The notes: generated from the letters alone by a model not told the origin. 30,018 nt of DNA from CAZHYM01 sp964536785 (GCA_964536785.1 CAZHYM010000004.1:1-30018), one strand, 5' to 3'; shown: positions 6,840 through 14,478, counted from the first letter of the stretch. A program made the numbers and translations.

Positions 6840-7112
6840 TTAACGAACGTTAACTTGTGTGCGTGGAACGCTGTGCCCACTAAAACGAGTTTTCTTCACT
6901 TTTTTAAATTCTACAACTCCGTCTTTGGCAGCGTGAATAGTAAAATTGCGACTCATGTAAGTTCCATCTCCGGCGACCTTAGTTGCGCCAGTCTGTCGGA
7001 CTAGGACTTCTCCAGCGTTTACAGGTTGGCCTCCAAAACGTTTTACTCCGAGGCGTTGACCAGGGCTATTGTGGACATTTTTCGCTGTTCCACCGGCTTT
7101 AACATGTGACAT
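6840..7112 (-). CDS. rpmA: 50S ribosomal protein L27
   Basis: 90 residues, normal for L27, whose N-terminal tail reaches the peptidyl-transferase centre. The family core is clear: GQRLGVKRFGGQPVNAGEVLVRQTG, then GTYMSRNFTIHAAKDGVVEFKK. The usual AHKKGGGS-R-GRDS N-terminus is replaced by SHVKAGGTAKNVHNSPG, so the tail is divergent. There is no N-terminal extension of the kind cleaved by Prp in Firmicutes. The start has a good SD (AAGGAGAC about 4 nt upstream). It has its own promoter and terminator and is not next to rplU or obg, its usual partners, a scattered arrangement common in reduced genomes. Confidence 0.93.
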   Translation of the reverse strand: MSHVKAGGTAKNVHNSPGQRLGVKRFGGQPVNAGEVLVRQTGATKVAGDGTYMSRNFTIHAAKDGVVEFKKVKKTRFSGHSVPRTQVNVR

Positions 7113-7161
7113 TATGTCTCCTTAATTTATTTATGACTATTAAATTCGTATAACTCGAGAC

Positions 7162-7190
7162 ATTTTACATCAAATGCTAGTATTAGTCAA
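7162..7190 (-). promoter_or_regulatory. Promoter of rpmA
   Basis: On the minus strand TTGACT (7190-7185), 17-bp spacer, TAAAAT (7167-7162). The predicted start is near 7155, giving a leader of about 43 nt with an SD. This contrasts with the leaderless heads elsewhere in the window. Confidence 0.75.
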
Positions 7191-7217
7191 CAAATGATTT
7201 GCTCTGGCATTCTCTGT

Positions 7218-8384
7218 TTAGGCTGATTCGGATTCTGCTAGCTCTAGAACAATCAACTGTCTAGCTACAATCTGGTCTTCACGGTGATAAACTAAATCAT
7301 TTGAATTAGTATTTTTGAACTTTAGTATTTTATAGCCTATTTTTTCAAAATTAACTGATAATTTTCGATATGTTCCATCTGTTCGTTTCCAGGCTGGTAT
7401 CGCTAAGCAAAGTCGAGTGCCTTTATCGATTTGAGGTTTGAGATTTTTTAGGAAGCCAACAATAATATTTTCAGTTATGTGCATTTCTTCCATAAGTTGG
7501 CTCTGGTTTGGCTCTTTGGAGAAAGGTCGACCCAGAAAAGTTTCAGTCGCGACGCAATCAATTTTTTCGCTCCATACGTGGTTCGTAGCGTCACCCACTT
7601 CGAGGAGTGCTGTGCTCAATTTGTTGTCAATCCAATTTAGATTTTCGCGAGTGTAGTCAATCATTCGTGGTTCTAGGTCGCTGCCGTAAATCTTTAAGCC
7701 GAGAAGTGAGGCTTCTTGCAATATAACACCAGTTCCGCAAAACGGGTCAAGTAATCGAATGTCTGATTTGCTACCGGCTATGGCTAAGTTGATAATAATC
7801 TGAGCTAGTTTTGGGGGCAACATCCCGACTTTTGCGTCACGCTTTGGACGTTTTTGATCACGAGCGGCGTAAGCTGATATATTTTGGGTACCTATGCTTC
7901 GCCCGACATAAATATTACCGGCTTTATCCTGCGTGATAATAATTTCAATTTTTTTATCTGATAGACCTAGTTTGTTGTGATGAGATGTTGCGGTAGATAG
8001 AGCAGGTGAGGTGTTTGATACGAGACGAACACTGGTTTTTCGCTTTAATGATGACTTCAATTTCAGGCTAATCTTATTGACGTTGGCTGCGGAGAGATTA
8101 GATTCATACCAACTAATTCCAAAGGTCAGCTTGCCGATATTTAGGGGAAGGTTTTTTGCGTAAAATTTTATAATTTGATTTTCAATGTCAGTGAATGATT
8201 TTGGTTTGACTTCAAGATCTAGTTTAGCTAACTTTAGAGTTCCCCCCAGCCTTTCAATATCAGCCTTTTCGGTTTTAATTAGTGCTGAATTTTTATTAAT
8301 TAAATTAACTGAGTCAGAACCAAAAAATGATTCTAATTCCGCTATTGATATCTCTGGCTGGCGACCTAAAATTGCTATAAACAT
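7218..8384 (-). CDS. Trm11-like THUMP/RNA methyltransferase
   Basis: 388 residues. The N-terminal ~170 residues (MFIAILGRQPEISIAELESFF...) look like the THUMP/ferredoxin-like RNA-binding part. Then comes the family linker YAARDQKRPKRDAKVGMLPPKLAQIIINLA, close to the 'RDPxxGMLPPKLA' signature of Trm11. The Rossmann methyltransferase follows with LLDPFCGTGVILQEA (SAM motif I), GSDLEPRMIDYTRENL (motif II) and an altered motif IV, TETFLGRPF, where N2-guanine enzymes have DPPYG. Trm11/TrmG10 proteins make N2-methylguanosine in tRNA; the changed motif IV leaves the exact base uncertain. The start is the ATG at 8384, 6 nt after a TATACT. The gene is divergent from xseA with only 29 bp between them. 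Confidence 0.82.
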   Translation of the reverse strand: MFIAILGRQPEISIAELESFFGSDSVNLINKNSALIKTEKADIERLGGTLKLAKLDLEVKPKSFTDIENQIIKFYAKNLPLNIGKLTFGISWYESNLSAANVNKISLKLKSSLKRKTSVRLVSNTSPALSTATSHHNKLGLSDKKIEIIITQDKAGNIYVGRSIGTQNISAYAARDQKRPKRDAKVGMLPPKLAQIIINLAIAGSKSDIRLLDPFCGTGVILQEASLLGLKIYGSDLEPRMIDYTRENLNWIDNKLSTALLEVGDATNHVWSEKIDCVATETFLGRPFSKEPNQSQLMEEMHITENIIVGFLKNLKPQIDKGTRLCLAIPAWKRTDGTYRKLSVNFEKIGYKILKFKNTNSNDLVYHREDQIVARQLIVLELAESESA

Positions 8385-8390
8385 ATCCTT

Positions 8391-8419
8391 AGTATACGTA
8401 GTATAATTGGATTATGCAA
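8391..8419 (-). promoter_or_regulatory. Promoter of the Trm11-like gene
   Basis: TATACT (minus strand, 8396-8391) ends 6 nt before the ATG at 8384. TTGCAT at the -35 position (8419-8414, 17-bp spacer) lies on the xseA start codon. AAGGAT between the -10 and the ATG is too close to the start to act as an SD. Confidence 0.55.
8402..8407 (+). promoter_or_regulatory. -10 element of xseA operon
   Basis: TATAAT ends 6 nt before the ATG at 8414, predicting a transcript that starts at the start codon. No SD is present. The -35 position (8379-8384) reads AAACAT, a poor match, and covers the start codon of the divergent gene. Confidence 0.6.
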
Positions 8420-9520
8420 TCTGAGAGCGTAGCCTGGAGACCGTCACAGCTAGTGGCGGCTTTTAATCAAACATTGGATTTTGCTTATGGCCAAGTTGAG
8501 GTTCAGGGTGAAGTATCGAGTTATAAAATTAATCAAGGAAAATATATTTTTTTCGATGTTAAAGATGAAAGTGCGAGCATAAGCTGTTTCGCGATGCTTT
8601 TTAACGTCAGGACTGTAATTACCGATGGGATGAGAGTCAAAATCTTGGCCCGACCAAAAATTACCGATAAAGGAAAATTTAGTCTAACCGTTGATTTAAT
8701 AACACCGATTGGTGAAGGTGATATAAAAAAAGCTAGAGATTTGCTTAGGGAAAAATTAGCGGCAGAAGGTCTTTTTGCAGATTCACGAAAGAGAAAATTG
8801 CCGTATCTGCCTGATAAAATAGGCGTTATTTCATCGAAGGAGGCGGCGGGGTTCAAAGATTTTATGCGAATATTGGATGAGCGTTGGGCAGGCGTTGAAA
8901 TTATTTTAAAACAAGTTCAAGTTCAAGGCGTTGGCTCAGCCGATCAAATGACAGAGGCTCTTAACTATTTTAATCAGCTGGAAAAAGCGCCAGAGGTGAT
9001 TGCTATTATAAGAGGCGGAGGGAGCTTAGAGGATTTGATGAGCTTTGACGATGAGAGGTTAGTTCGGGCAATAGCTTCGAGTAGAATACCCGTTATCGCT
9101 GGCGTTGGCCATGAGGTTGATATTTCATTAGTGGATTTAGTTTGTGATGTGAGGGCTGCAACCCCGACTCACGCTGCGCAAATTTTATTTCCTGATCGAA
9201 TTGATTTTATTGAGTCGATAAAATCGAAAATTAAATTTGCAGACCAAAGTTTTATTCAAAAAGTTGATTTGTTAATAAGTGAGGTCAATTTTAAGGAAAT
9301 TGCAATGGGACAAAAAATCAGTAGCAAAGTTGAGGAGTTGTCGAGTAAAGTGCAGGCTAAGTTAGTTAACTTAGAGCTATTAAATCCAAAAAATGTTTTA
9401 AAAAGAGGTTATGCTATTGTGATGGGTACTCCTAGGCTAGGGGGAATAATGAATATTGAGACTGTGAATAAAATAATCAAAGCGGAGGTGAAAGATGTCC
9501 AGCCAAAATCAGACAATTAA
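8414..9520 (+). CDS. xseA: Exodeoxyribonuclease VII large subunit
   Basis: 368 residues, shorter than the ~400-456 of most XseA, mainly through a reduced coiled-coil region. The N-terminal OB fold (VEVQGEVSSYKINQGKYIFFDVKDESASISCFAM) binds single-stranded DNA. The catalytic domain holds the family motifs KIGVISSKEAAGFKDFMRIL, VIAIIRGGGSLEDLMSFDDERLVRAIASS, PVIAGVGHEVDISLVDLV and AATPTHAAQ. The C-terminal LNPKNVLKRGYAIV block is present. With XseB it degrades single-stranded DNA from both ends into oligonucleotides, in repair. It overlaps xseB by 26 nt. It is the head of a plus-strand run ending in recO. Confidence 0.95.
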   Translation: MQSESVAWRPSQLVAAFNQTLDFAYGQVEVQGEVSSYKINQGKYIFFDVKDESASISCFAMLFNVRTVITDGMRVKILARPKITDKGKFSLTVDLITPIGEGDIKKARDLLREKLAAEGLFADSRKRKLPYLPDKIGVISSKEAAGFKDFMRILDERWAGVEIILKQVQVQGVGSADQMTEALNYFNQLEKAPEVIAIIRGGGSLEDLMSFDDERLVRAIASSRIPVIAGVGHEVDISLVDLVCDVRAATPTHAAQILFPDRIDFIESIKSKIKFADQSFIQKVDLLISEVNFKEIAMGQKISSKVEELSSKVQAKLVNLELLNPKNVLKRGYAIVMGTPRLGGIMNIETVNKIIKAEVKDVQPKSDN

Positions 9521-9680
9521 GCAAAGAGTAGCAAAATTAGACGAAGCCTTGTTGTGGTTTGAGTCGGAAGATTTTAACGTAGAAGATGCCGTTTTAAAAT
9601 ACGAAGAGGCTAAAAATTTAGCCGAGGATGTGATAAAAGACTTAAACCAAATAAAAAATAATCTCATTATTGAAAAATGA
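9495..9680 (+). CDS. xseB: Exodeoxyribonuclease VII small subunit
   Basis: 61 residues, slightly shorter than the usual ~70-80. The small helical subunit that binds XseA; it carries the typical helix-turn-helix hairpin with KLDEALLWFESEDFNVEDAVLKYEEAKNLAEDV. It starts within the end of xseA (SD GGAGG at 9484-9488, then ATG 9495) and ends in TGA overlapping the ATG of the next gene. That strongly suggests translational coupling and shows UGA used as stop. Confidence 0.92.
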   Translation: MSSQNQTIKQRVAKLDEALLWFESEDFNVEDAVLKYEEAKNLAEDVIKDLNQIKNNLIIEK

Positions 9681-10183
9681 TTTGGGCTTTTATAGGAGTT
9701 GGATTAATTTTTATAGCCACTGTTTTATTCGGAGCGCCTTACATTCCCACTCATCGTAAGCAATTTATTAACTTGCTAGAGAAATTAGATTTTGATAAGT
9801 CGAAAGATATTTTTATTGATTTGGGCTCTGGCGACGGTAAAATCCTTAGACTCGTAAGCCCATACGTTAAGTTGGCGGTTGGATTTGAGATAAATCCAAT
9901 TTTAGTATTTATTTCTAAGTTATTGAGTCGAAAGATTGATAACATTGAGATAACGTTTGGAAATTATTTAACTAAAGTTTGGCCTGAAGGGATAACGCAC
10001 GTCTATCTATTTCAAGCTTCGCCATTTATCAAAAGTCTTACTGAAAAGATCATAAGTTACGACAAAGAACTGACAATCATAAGTTATGGTTTTGAAATTC
10101 CTACGCTAGAAAATGGCTTTTTAGTTGAAGGATTCTTTGTATATAAAATAAAAACTACCAAAAAGCTTAACCATAAGATATAA
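9677..10183 (+). CDS. Membrane-anchored FAM173/ATPSCKMT-like methyltransferase
   Basis: 168 residues. One N-terminal membrane segment (residues ~2-20, IWAFIGVGLIFIATVLFGAP) is followed by YIPTHRKQF and a compact SAM-dependent methyltransferase domain: FIDLGSGDGKILRLVSP (motif I), AVGFEINPILVFISKLLS (motif II), and ITHVYLFQASPFI in place of motif IV. This arrangement, a hydrophobic anchor and then 'P-PT' before the Rossmann fold, matches the FAM173 family, whose mitochondrial members methylate lysine on ATP synthase subunit c and the ADP/ATP carrier. A lysine methyltransferase acting at the membrane is therefore plausible but unproven. It overlaps xseB by 4 nt (ATGA). Its stop overlaps a TATAAT for the next gene. 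Confidence 0.75.
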   Translation: MIWAFIGVGLIFIATVLFGAPYIPTHRKQFINLLEKLDFDKSKDIFIDLGSGDGKILRLVSPYVKLAVGFEINPILVFISKLLSRKIDNIEITFGNYLTKVWPEGITHVYLFQASPFIKSLTEKIISYDKELTIISYGFEIPTLENGFLVEGFFVYKIKTTKKLNHKI

Positions 10184-10184
10184 T
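10179..10184 (+). promoter_or_regulatory. Candidate -10 element for the 10194 gene
   Basis: TATAAT overlaps the stop of the methyltransferase gene and ends 9 nt before ATG 10194. TAAGG just after it could act as SD for a read-through transcript. Confidence 0.4.
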
Positions 10185-10193
10185 TAAGGTACT

Positions 10194-10820
10194 ATGAGAA
10201 ATTACAAAGGGTCAGTTCAAACAAGTGTCGTCTTGGCAATTGTTTTTGGGGGCATCTCAATCATCATGTCCATGGGCATAATTTGGCTAACTATAAATTA
10301 TTTAGACCAAAAAAATAATGTTGATTCAAAAATAAATACAGCTGTGGCTGATGCGAAAAAAGCTCAAGCCGACGAATTAGAAAAGGAATTTGCTGATCGA
10401 GAAAAAGAGCCGCTGTCTCAGTTTACCGGGCCAGAAGATTTAGGACGACTAGTGTTTAAATATCCAAAAACCTGGAGCGTCTACGTTAAAGAAACAAATG
10501 GCTATCGAGCTTTCTTTCATCCTAAAATTGTCGTCTCAGAAAATGAAAGATTTGCGCTCAGACTGACGATTGAGACTAAGAATTATGATGAAGCTGTTCA
10601 GGCCTATAGCTCATTAGTTAAGAGTGGTAGTTTGACCTCCAGTCCATTCAGCGTAGGTGACGTGGCGGGCACAAGATTTGATGGTAACTTCACTAAAGAC
10701 CTACGAGGTTCAGCTATTATTGTAAAAAATCGCGATAAAGTCGTAACTCTGCAGACGGATGCTGATACTTTTAAATCCGATTTTGACGCTTTGATTCAAA
10801 CAGTCTCGCTTTATAAATAG
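10194..10820 (+). CDS. Membrane-anchored protein with a possible PsbP-like domain
   Basis: 208 residues. A short N-terminal tail, one membrane segment (about residues 10-33, VVLAIVFGGISIIMSMGIIWLTI), a charged and probably coiled linker (NVDSKINTAVADAKKAQADELEKEFADREKE), then an external domain of ~125 residues. The domain opens LVFKYPKTWSVYVKE and proceeds with alternating strands to a final helix (FKSDFDALIQTVSLYK). That is the general pattern of PsbP-like/DUF domains in which 'F-YP-W-V' starts the fold. No catalytic motif is visible. It precedes a cytoplasmic histidine kinase by 45 bp, so it could be a surface partner of that kinase, which itself lacks a sensor; this is speculation. Confidence 0.6.
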   Translation: MRNYKGSVQTSVVLAIVFGGISIIMSMGIIWLTINYLDQKNNVDSKINTAVADAKKAQADELEKEFADREKEPLSQFTGPEDLGRLVFKYPKTWSVYVKETNGYRAFFHPKIVVSENERFALRLTIETKNYDEAVQAYSSLVKSGSLTSSPFSVGDVAGTRFDGNFTKDLRGSAIIVKNRDKVVTLQTDADTFKSDFDALIQTVSLYK

Positions 10821-10850
10821 ACTTGAGCATTATCTTTAGTTTTTTAGCTA

Positions 10851-10859
10851 TGCTAAAAT
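10851..10859 (+). promoter_or_regulatory. Extended -10 promoter of the histidine kinase gene
   Basis: TG-C-TAAAAT, with TAAAAT at 10854-10859, ends 6 nt before the GTG start at 10866. This supports the GTG as first codon of a leaderless mRNA. Confidence 0.55.
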
Positions 10860-10865
10860 TAAGAT

Positions 10866-11585
10866 GTGAAAAACATAGGGGAGAATCGCGAAAGCATTTT
10901 TGACGTTGATTCGTCTTTGGTGGCTGTTGCCCACGAGCTGAAGAGTCCATTGGCCTTAATTAGGCAGTTGTCCTTATTTCTGGAAAATGAGCAAGAAATT
11001 GATCGTGACTATCTTCGCCAAATTACATTAACTAGCGAAAGAGCGATTAGGATTGCAAATGATTTGTCTAAAGTTTCTAGACTGGAGCAGCTTGAGCTTG
11101 ATTTAGAACCGATCAATCCGAGTGAAGTTTGCAAACAAGTTGTGTATGAGTTAGCTGATTATTATGAGCTTTATAATAAGACAATTTCTGTAAGTGGTAA
11201 ACAAAAAGCTAATTATCTGGCCGTGGCTAATTATGATTTGCTCCGTTCAATTTTGATTCAATTTTGCGACAACGCATTGCACTATGCTGATCAAAATAGA
11301 CCGGTGGAGCTAGAGATTAACAAGCTGGCAAAAAAGAATGTTGTAAGAATTTCGGTTAGAGATTTTGGTCCGAGATTGCCTCTGCAAGTCTGGAGAGGTT
11401 TCAAAAAAAGAACCGAAGTTATCCCTCAAAAATTATCTTCGCGGCCGCTAAGTAGCGGTATAGGTCTTTATCTCGCTAGTCAATTTGCGACGGCTATGAA
11501 TGCGAATATCGGGACTGTTTCACATGCTGATGGAGCGACGTTTTACATCGATCTCGAGATATCTAAACAGCTGTCGCTATTATGA
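10866..11585 (+). CDS. Soluble histidine kinase without sensor domain
   Basis: 239 residues from a GTG start. HisKA dimerisation helix with the H-box VAVAHELKSPLALIRQ (phospho-acceptor H23), then a HATPase_c domain with N-box LIQFCDNALHYA, G1-like VRDFGPRLPLQVW (DxGPRLP, a weakened DxGxG) and G2 SSGIGLYLASQFA. There is no membrane segment, PAS or HAMP domain before the H-box, so it must receive input from another protein or sense something through its core. It overlaps the receiver gene by 4 nt (ATGA), indicating a cognate pair. The preceding membrane-anchored protein is a candidate input partner. Confidence 0.85.
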   Translation: MKNIGENRESIFDVDSSLVAVAHELKSPLALIRQLSLFLENEQEIDRDYLRQITLTSERAIRIANDLSKVSRLEQLELDLEPINPSEVCKQVVYELADYYELYNKTISVSGKQKANYLAVANYDLLRSILIQFCDNALHYADQNRPVELEINKLAKKNVVRISVRDFGPRLPLQVWRGFKKRTEVIPQKLSSRPLSSGIGLYLASQFATAMNANIGTVSHADGATFYIDLEISKQLSLL

Positions 11586-11950
11586 AGATTTCAAAAGTTC
11601 TAGTTGTTGATGATGATGCGATATTTGCAAGATTGATTGCCAAAAATCTACATAAATATGAGGTAAAAATAGTTGGCGATGGCTTTTCGGCAATAGATGA
11701 AATTGATAAATTTAAGCCCGATGCCTTGGTTCTAGATATCTTGATGCCAGGAGCAAACGGACTCAATTTGTTGAATGAGCTCGTGTCTTACGATGATACC
11801 GCGGAAATCCCAATTATAATTTGCTCAAGCATCAGTTCTGTATTGAATCCGGATCAGCTCAAGGCTCTCAATATAGTAAAAATTTTAGATAAAACCACTA
11901 TGGACTCGCGGGATATTTTGTCGGCGGTAATGAGGCTTGAAGATGAATAA
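11582..11950 (+). CDS. Single-domain response regulator (receiver only)
   Basis: 122 residues, a complete CheY-like receiver: acidic pair in VLVVDDDAIFA, phospho-acceptor Asp in ALVLDILMPGANG (about residue 52), the Ser of IIICSSISSVL and the Lys of KILDKTTM. No DNA-binding or enzymatic output domain follows; the frame ends shortly after the last receiver helix. Output must therefore go through protein contacts, a phosphorelay or the kinase itself. Start and stop overlap the neighbouring genes (4 nt with the kinase, 8 nt with recO). Confidence 0.9.
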   Translation: MKISKVLVVDDDAIFARLIAKNLHKYEVKIVGDGFSAIDEIDKFKPDALVLDILMPGANGLNLLNELVSYDDTAEIPIIICSSISSVLNPDQLKALNIVKILDKTTMDSRDILSAVMRLEDE

Positions 11951-12620
11951 ATTTATTAGGCAAAGAGCAATTGTACTTCGGCGAACCAATTATGGAGAAG
12001 CTGATAGAATTGTTCAATTTATCACTCCAGACGGAGAGTTGTCTGCGCTTGCGAAAGGCGCTCGAAAACAAAACAGTAAGTTGGCCGGCGGAATCGAGCC
12101 CTTCTGTTTATCTGATATCGTTGTCGTGAAAGGTAAAGGAGAACTCTATCCTCTTACTAGCGCTAAGTTAATTAGATACTATGACAACATTATAAAAGAT
12201 TTCGATAGGATGGAGCTTGCCTATAAAGTTCTGGACATTATCGCAAAGTCTAGCCGCGGGATTAGCGGCGGGAAGTGGTTTGAGATATTAGCCGATACTC
12301 TAAAGGGAATTGATCGGCTGAATATGGACTTAAGGACAGTCAAAGCTTGGTTTTATATAAATATCGCAGGTGAACTCGGGGATGAATTAAACTTAAGAAC
12401 TGATGCAGATGGCTTGGCTATCGATGAATCAAAAAAATATATTTATGACGTAGAGTCGAAGAACTTAGCGGCTAGTGATGTTGGCAATATCACAGCCAAC
12501 CATTTGAAACTTATGAGAATCATGTCAAAAGGCGACATGAATTTAATCGCTAAGATAACTGGAATCAGTGAGTACTTGGATGACGTTCTTGGGGTTGCTT
12601 CTAGCCATTTCGGCCTATAA
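11943..12620 (+). CDS. recO: DNA repair protein RecO
   Basis: 225 residues from ATG 11943; GAGG at 11932-11935 serves as SD, and a TTG two codons upstream is less likely. N-terminal OB fold, RAIVLRRTNYGEADRIVQFITPDGELSALAKGARKQNSKLAGGIEPFCLSDI, is the classic RecO start. The C-terminal helical domain lacks the Cys4 zinc site found in many Gram-positive RecO proteins. RecO anneals SSB-coated single strands and, with RecR, loads RecA at gaps. The start overlaps the response regulator stop by 8 nt. It shares a strand with xseAB, giving a recombination/repair-flavoured operon interrupted by a two-component pair. Confidence 0.92.
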   Translation: MNKFIRQRAIVLRRTNYGEADRIVQFITPDGELSALAKGARKQNSKLAGGIEPFCLSDIVVVKGKGELYPLTSAKLIRYYDNIIKDFDRMELAYKVLDIIAKSSRGISGGKWFEILADTLKGIDRLNMDLRTVKAWFYINIAGELGDELNLRTDADGLAIDESKKYIYDVESKNLAASDVGNITANHLKLMRIMSKGDMNLIAKITGISEYLDDVLGVASSHFGL

Positions 12621-12621
12621 G

Positions 12622-12655
12622 ATAAAAGAGAAAACCCTGGATTATGTATCCAGGG
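12622..12655 (-). terminator. Terminator of the 12685-12918 gene
   Basis: Stem CCCTGGAT / ATCCAGGG (12635-12642 and 12648-12655) with a 5-nt loop, followed on the minus strand by TTTTCTCTTTT. The T-run lies on the recO side, so the orientation favours the minus-strand gene. It may weakly stop recO transcripts as well. Confidence 0.82.
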
Positions 12656-12684
12656 CTGTTGGAGCATTATAGAAGTAGTGCCGG

Positions 12685-12918
12685 TCAGAGCAGAAAAAGT
12701 CCGCTGCACTCCTCGTCGCTCAAAACAAGGTACTCATCATGCCTCAAGCCTTTTACCTTTGCACTGAGCAGATGGTTGTTGTCTAACAGAAACTTTCTGT
12801 ATCCTCCGTGGCACTTCAAGTTTAGGTTTCCGTCGGCCTTACGTATGCCATTTTGGCTTAGTGCTATGACGCACTTTCCGCTTTTTGTTCTAGCTCTCAG
12901 CACTTCTGTAACTTCCAT
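12685..12918 (-). CDS. Small orphan protein
   Basis: 77 residues. It is supported as a real gene by AAGGAG about 9 nt before the ATG and by a dedicated terminator just downstream. The sequence (MEVTEVLRARTKSGKCVIALSQNGIRKA, then LNLKCHGGYRKFLLDNNHLL and HDEYLVLSDEECSGLFLL) looks like a small all-beta domain: short strands rich in Val/Leu, Gly turns, three Cys, no membrane segment. I do not recognise the family. It is convergent with recO and upstream-divergent from glyS. Possible promoter elements lie within 12940-13000 but none is convincing. Confidence 0.65.
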   Translation of the reverse strand: MEVTEVLRARTKSGKCVIALSQNGIRKADGNLNLKCHGGYRKFLLDNNHLLSAKVKGLRHDEYLVLSDEECSGLFLL

Positions 12919-13101
12919 AAGCTAAACTCCTTAAAGAGCATTATTTATCATAGGCAAAGCTTGGAGCGCTTTGACCAAAGATATATTATGATTATAACAT
13001 ACATTAGCATAATAATCAATGCTTGGGCTAGAAGCGCGTACTCATTCCTGATGTTTAAGAGATAAAAAGGTTTATTTTGCCCAAAGAGTTTTCTTGGATT
13101 T

Positions 13102-13130
13102 TTGTTCAATAAAGTCGTTAGTAGTATAAT
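13102..13130 (+). promoter_or_regulatory. Promoter of glyS
   Basis: TTGTTC (13102-13107), 17-bp spacer, TATAAT (13125-13130), which ends 7 nt before ATG 13138. A TTG at 13102 opens the same reading frame but is part of the -35 element, so it cannot be the start of a message made from this promoter. Confidence 0.75.
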
Positions 13131-13137
13131 AGCCAAT

Positions 13138-14427
13138 ATGAAAAGTGAAGAAATAATGTCGAGCATAGTTTCGCTCGCAAAAAGGCGGGGATTTATTTAT
13201 CAAGGTAGTGACGTTTACGGTGGCTTGCGAGGGACTTGGGACTATGGCCCACTCGGGGTAGCCCTAAAGCGTAAAGTTATAAATATGTGGTGGAAACATT
13301 TCGTCGAGTCTCGTGATGATATGTATGGAGTTGATGCAGCAATTCTGATGAACCCGAAAGTCTGGAGAGCAAGTGGGCATGTTGACACATTTAGCGATCC
13401 TCTAGTAGAGTGTGCTGAATGTCACGGAAGGTTTCGTGCGGATAACATTGATCTCAATTTTTGCCCTAATTGTAAGGCAAAAAATCCATTTGGCGAACCT
13501 AAACAGTTCAATATGATGTTTAAAACCAATGCTGGTCCGGTTGAAGATGATGATTCTTTGGTATATTTGAGACCTGAAACGGCTCAAGGTATATTTACTA
13601 ATTATCACAACGTTTTGGACGCTTTTTATCCAGATTTGCCATTTGGTATTGCGCAGGTTGGTAAAGCCTTTCGCAATGAAATTTCACCCCGCGATTTCGT
13701 CTTTCGCTCTCGAGAGTTTGAGCAAATGGAGATTGAGTACTTTGTTTATCCAGAAAAGTGGAATGAGGCTTTCGAAATGTTGTTGAAATTAACACATGAT
13801 TTCTTCCGAGTCGTGGGCTTAGACGAGTCAAAAATCCATGAACTTGAAGTAGAAGGCAAAGACTTAGCGCATTATTCTAAAAGAACTATCGATATCGAAT
13901 TCGACTACCCGATTGGGCGAGGAGAGATGATGGGTATCGCATATCGGACTGACTTTGATTTACAAAATATCATTCGTGAGAGTGGTAAGAACATGGATTA
14001 TGCCATCAAAGGCAGTAATGAAAAAGTCGTTCCTCACGTGATAGAGCCGAGTTTTGGTGTCGAGAGGCTACTGATGGCTATCTTTACAAGTGTTTATCGC
14101 GAAGACGAGCTAAACGGAGAGAAGCGTGTTTATTTAGCTTTTTCTGAAGATTTAGCGCCTATTCGTTATTGTGTTTCACCACTGCTTAAAAATAAACCAG
14201 AGCTTGTGTCTAAGGCTAGAGAGGTTTATCGCCGGTTGAAGGATAAGTATGGCAATGTTATGTGGGACGATAATTCAAATATCGGTAAGCGCTACCGTCG
14301 CCAGGACGAGATAGGAACTCCTTATTGCGTAGTGATTGATTTTGATACATTAGAGGACGATACCGTATCAATTAGAAATCGAGATGATGCAACTCAAAAG
14401 AGAGTAAAAATCTCAGATTTGCAATAA
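13138..14427 (+). CDS. glyS: Glycyl-tRNA synthetase, dimeric (alpha2) type
   Basis: 429 residues from ATG 13138, short for the alpha2 class. Charges tRNA-Gly. Signature pieces in order: IVSLAKRRGFIYQGSDVYGGLRGTWDYGPLG; a zinc knuckle CAEC with FCPNC; PETAQGIFTNYHNV; class II motif 2 AFRNEISPRDFVFRSREFEQMEIEYF; motif 3 PSFGVERLLMAIF; and the C-terminal anticodon-binding domain (PIRYCVSPLLKN to TVSIRNRDDATQKRVKI). It belongs to the eukaryote/archaea-like homodimeric form rather than the alpha2beta2 form of E. coli. A strong terminator follows. There is no T-box leader, as the predicted mRNA is leaderless. Confidence 0.95.
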   Translation: MKSEEIMSSIVSLAKRRGFIYQGSDVYGGLRGTWDYGPLGVALKRKVINMWWKHFVESRDDMYGVDAAILMNPKVWRASGHVDTFSDPLVECAECHGRFRADNIDLNFCPNCKAKNPFGEPKQFNMMFKTNAGPVEDDDSLVYLRPETAQGIFTNYHNVLDAFYPDLPFGIAQVGKAFRNEISPRDFVFRSREFEQMEIEYFVYPEKWNEAFEMLLKLTHDFFRVVGLDESKIHELEVEGKDLAHYSKRTIDIEFDYPIGRGEMMGIAYRTDFDLQNIIRESGKNMDYAIKGSNEKVVPHVIEPSFGVERLLMAIFTSVYREDELNGEKRVYLAFSEDLAPIRYCVSPLLKNKPELVSKAREVYRRLKDKYGNVMWDDNSNIGKRYRRQDEIGTPYCVVIDFDTLEDDTVSIRNRDDATQKRVKISDLQ

Positions 14428-14448
14428 ATAACTAATAATAAAAAGTCC

Positions 14449-14478
14449 AACCCGGGGTTACATCAGCCCCGGGTTTTT
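14449..14478 (+). terminator. Terminator of glyS
   Basis: GC-rich stem AACCCGGGG (14449-14457) and CCCCGGGTT (14467-14475) with a 9-nt loop, then a T-rich tail. Confidence 0.92.

Noticed and set aside
12948..13166. Minus-strand hydrophobic 72-codon frame between the orphan gene and glyS
   Set aside because: It begins inside the glyS coding region, has no SD, and overlaps the well-supported glyS promoter. The hydrophobicity follows from AT-rich DNA. A shorter protein starting within 13020-13120 cannot be excluded.
13138..14427. UGA recoded as glycine, as in Gracilibacteria/SR1
   Set aside because: No gene has in-frame UGA at conserved glycines, and UGA terminates xseB and murG at the expected lengths. 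Standard code.
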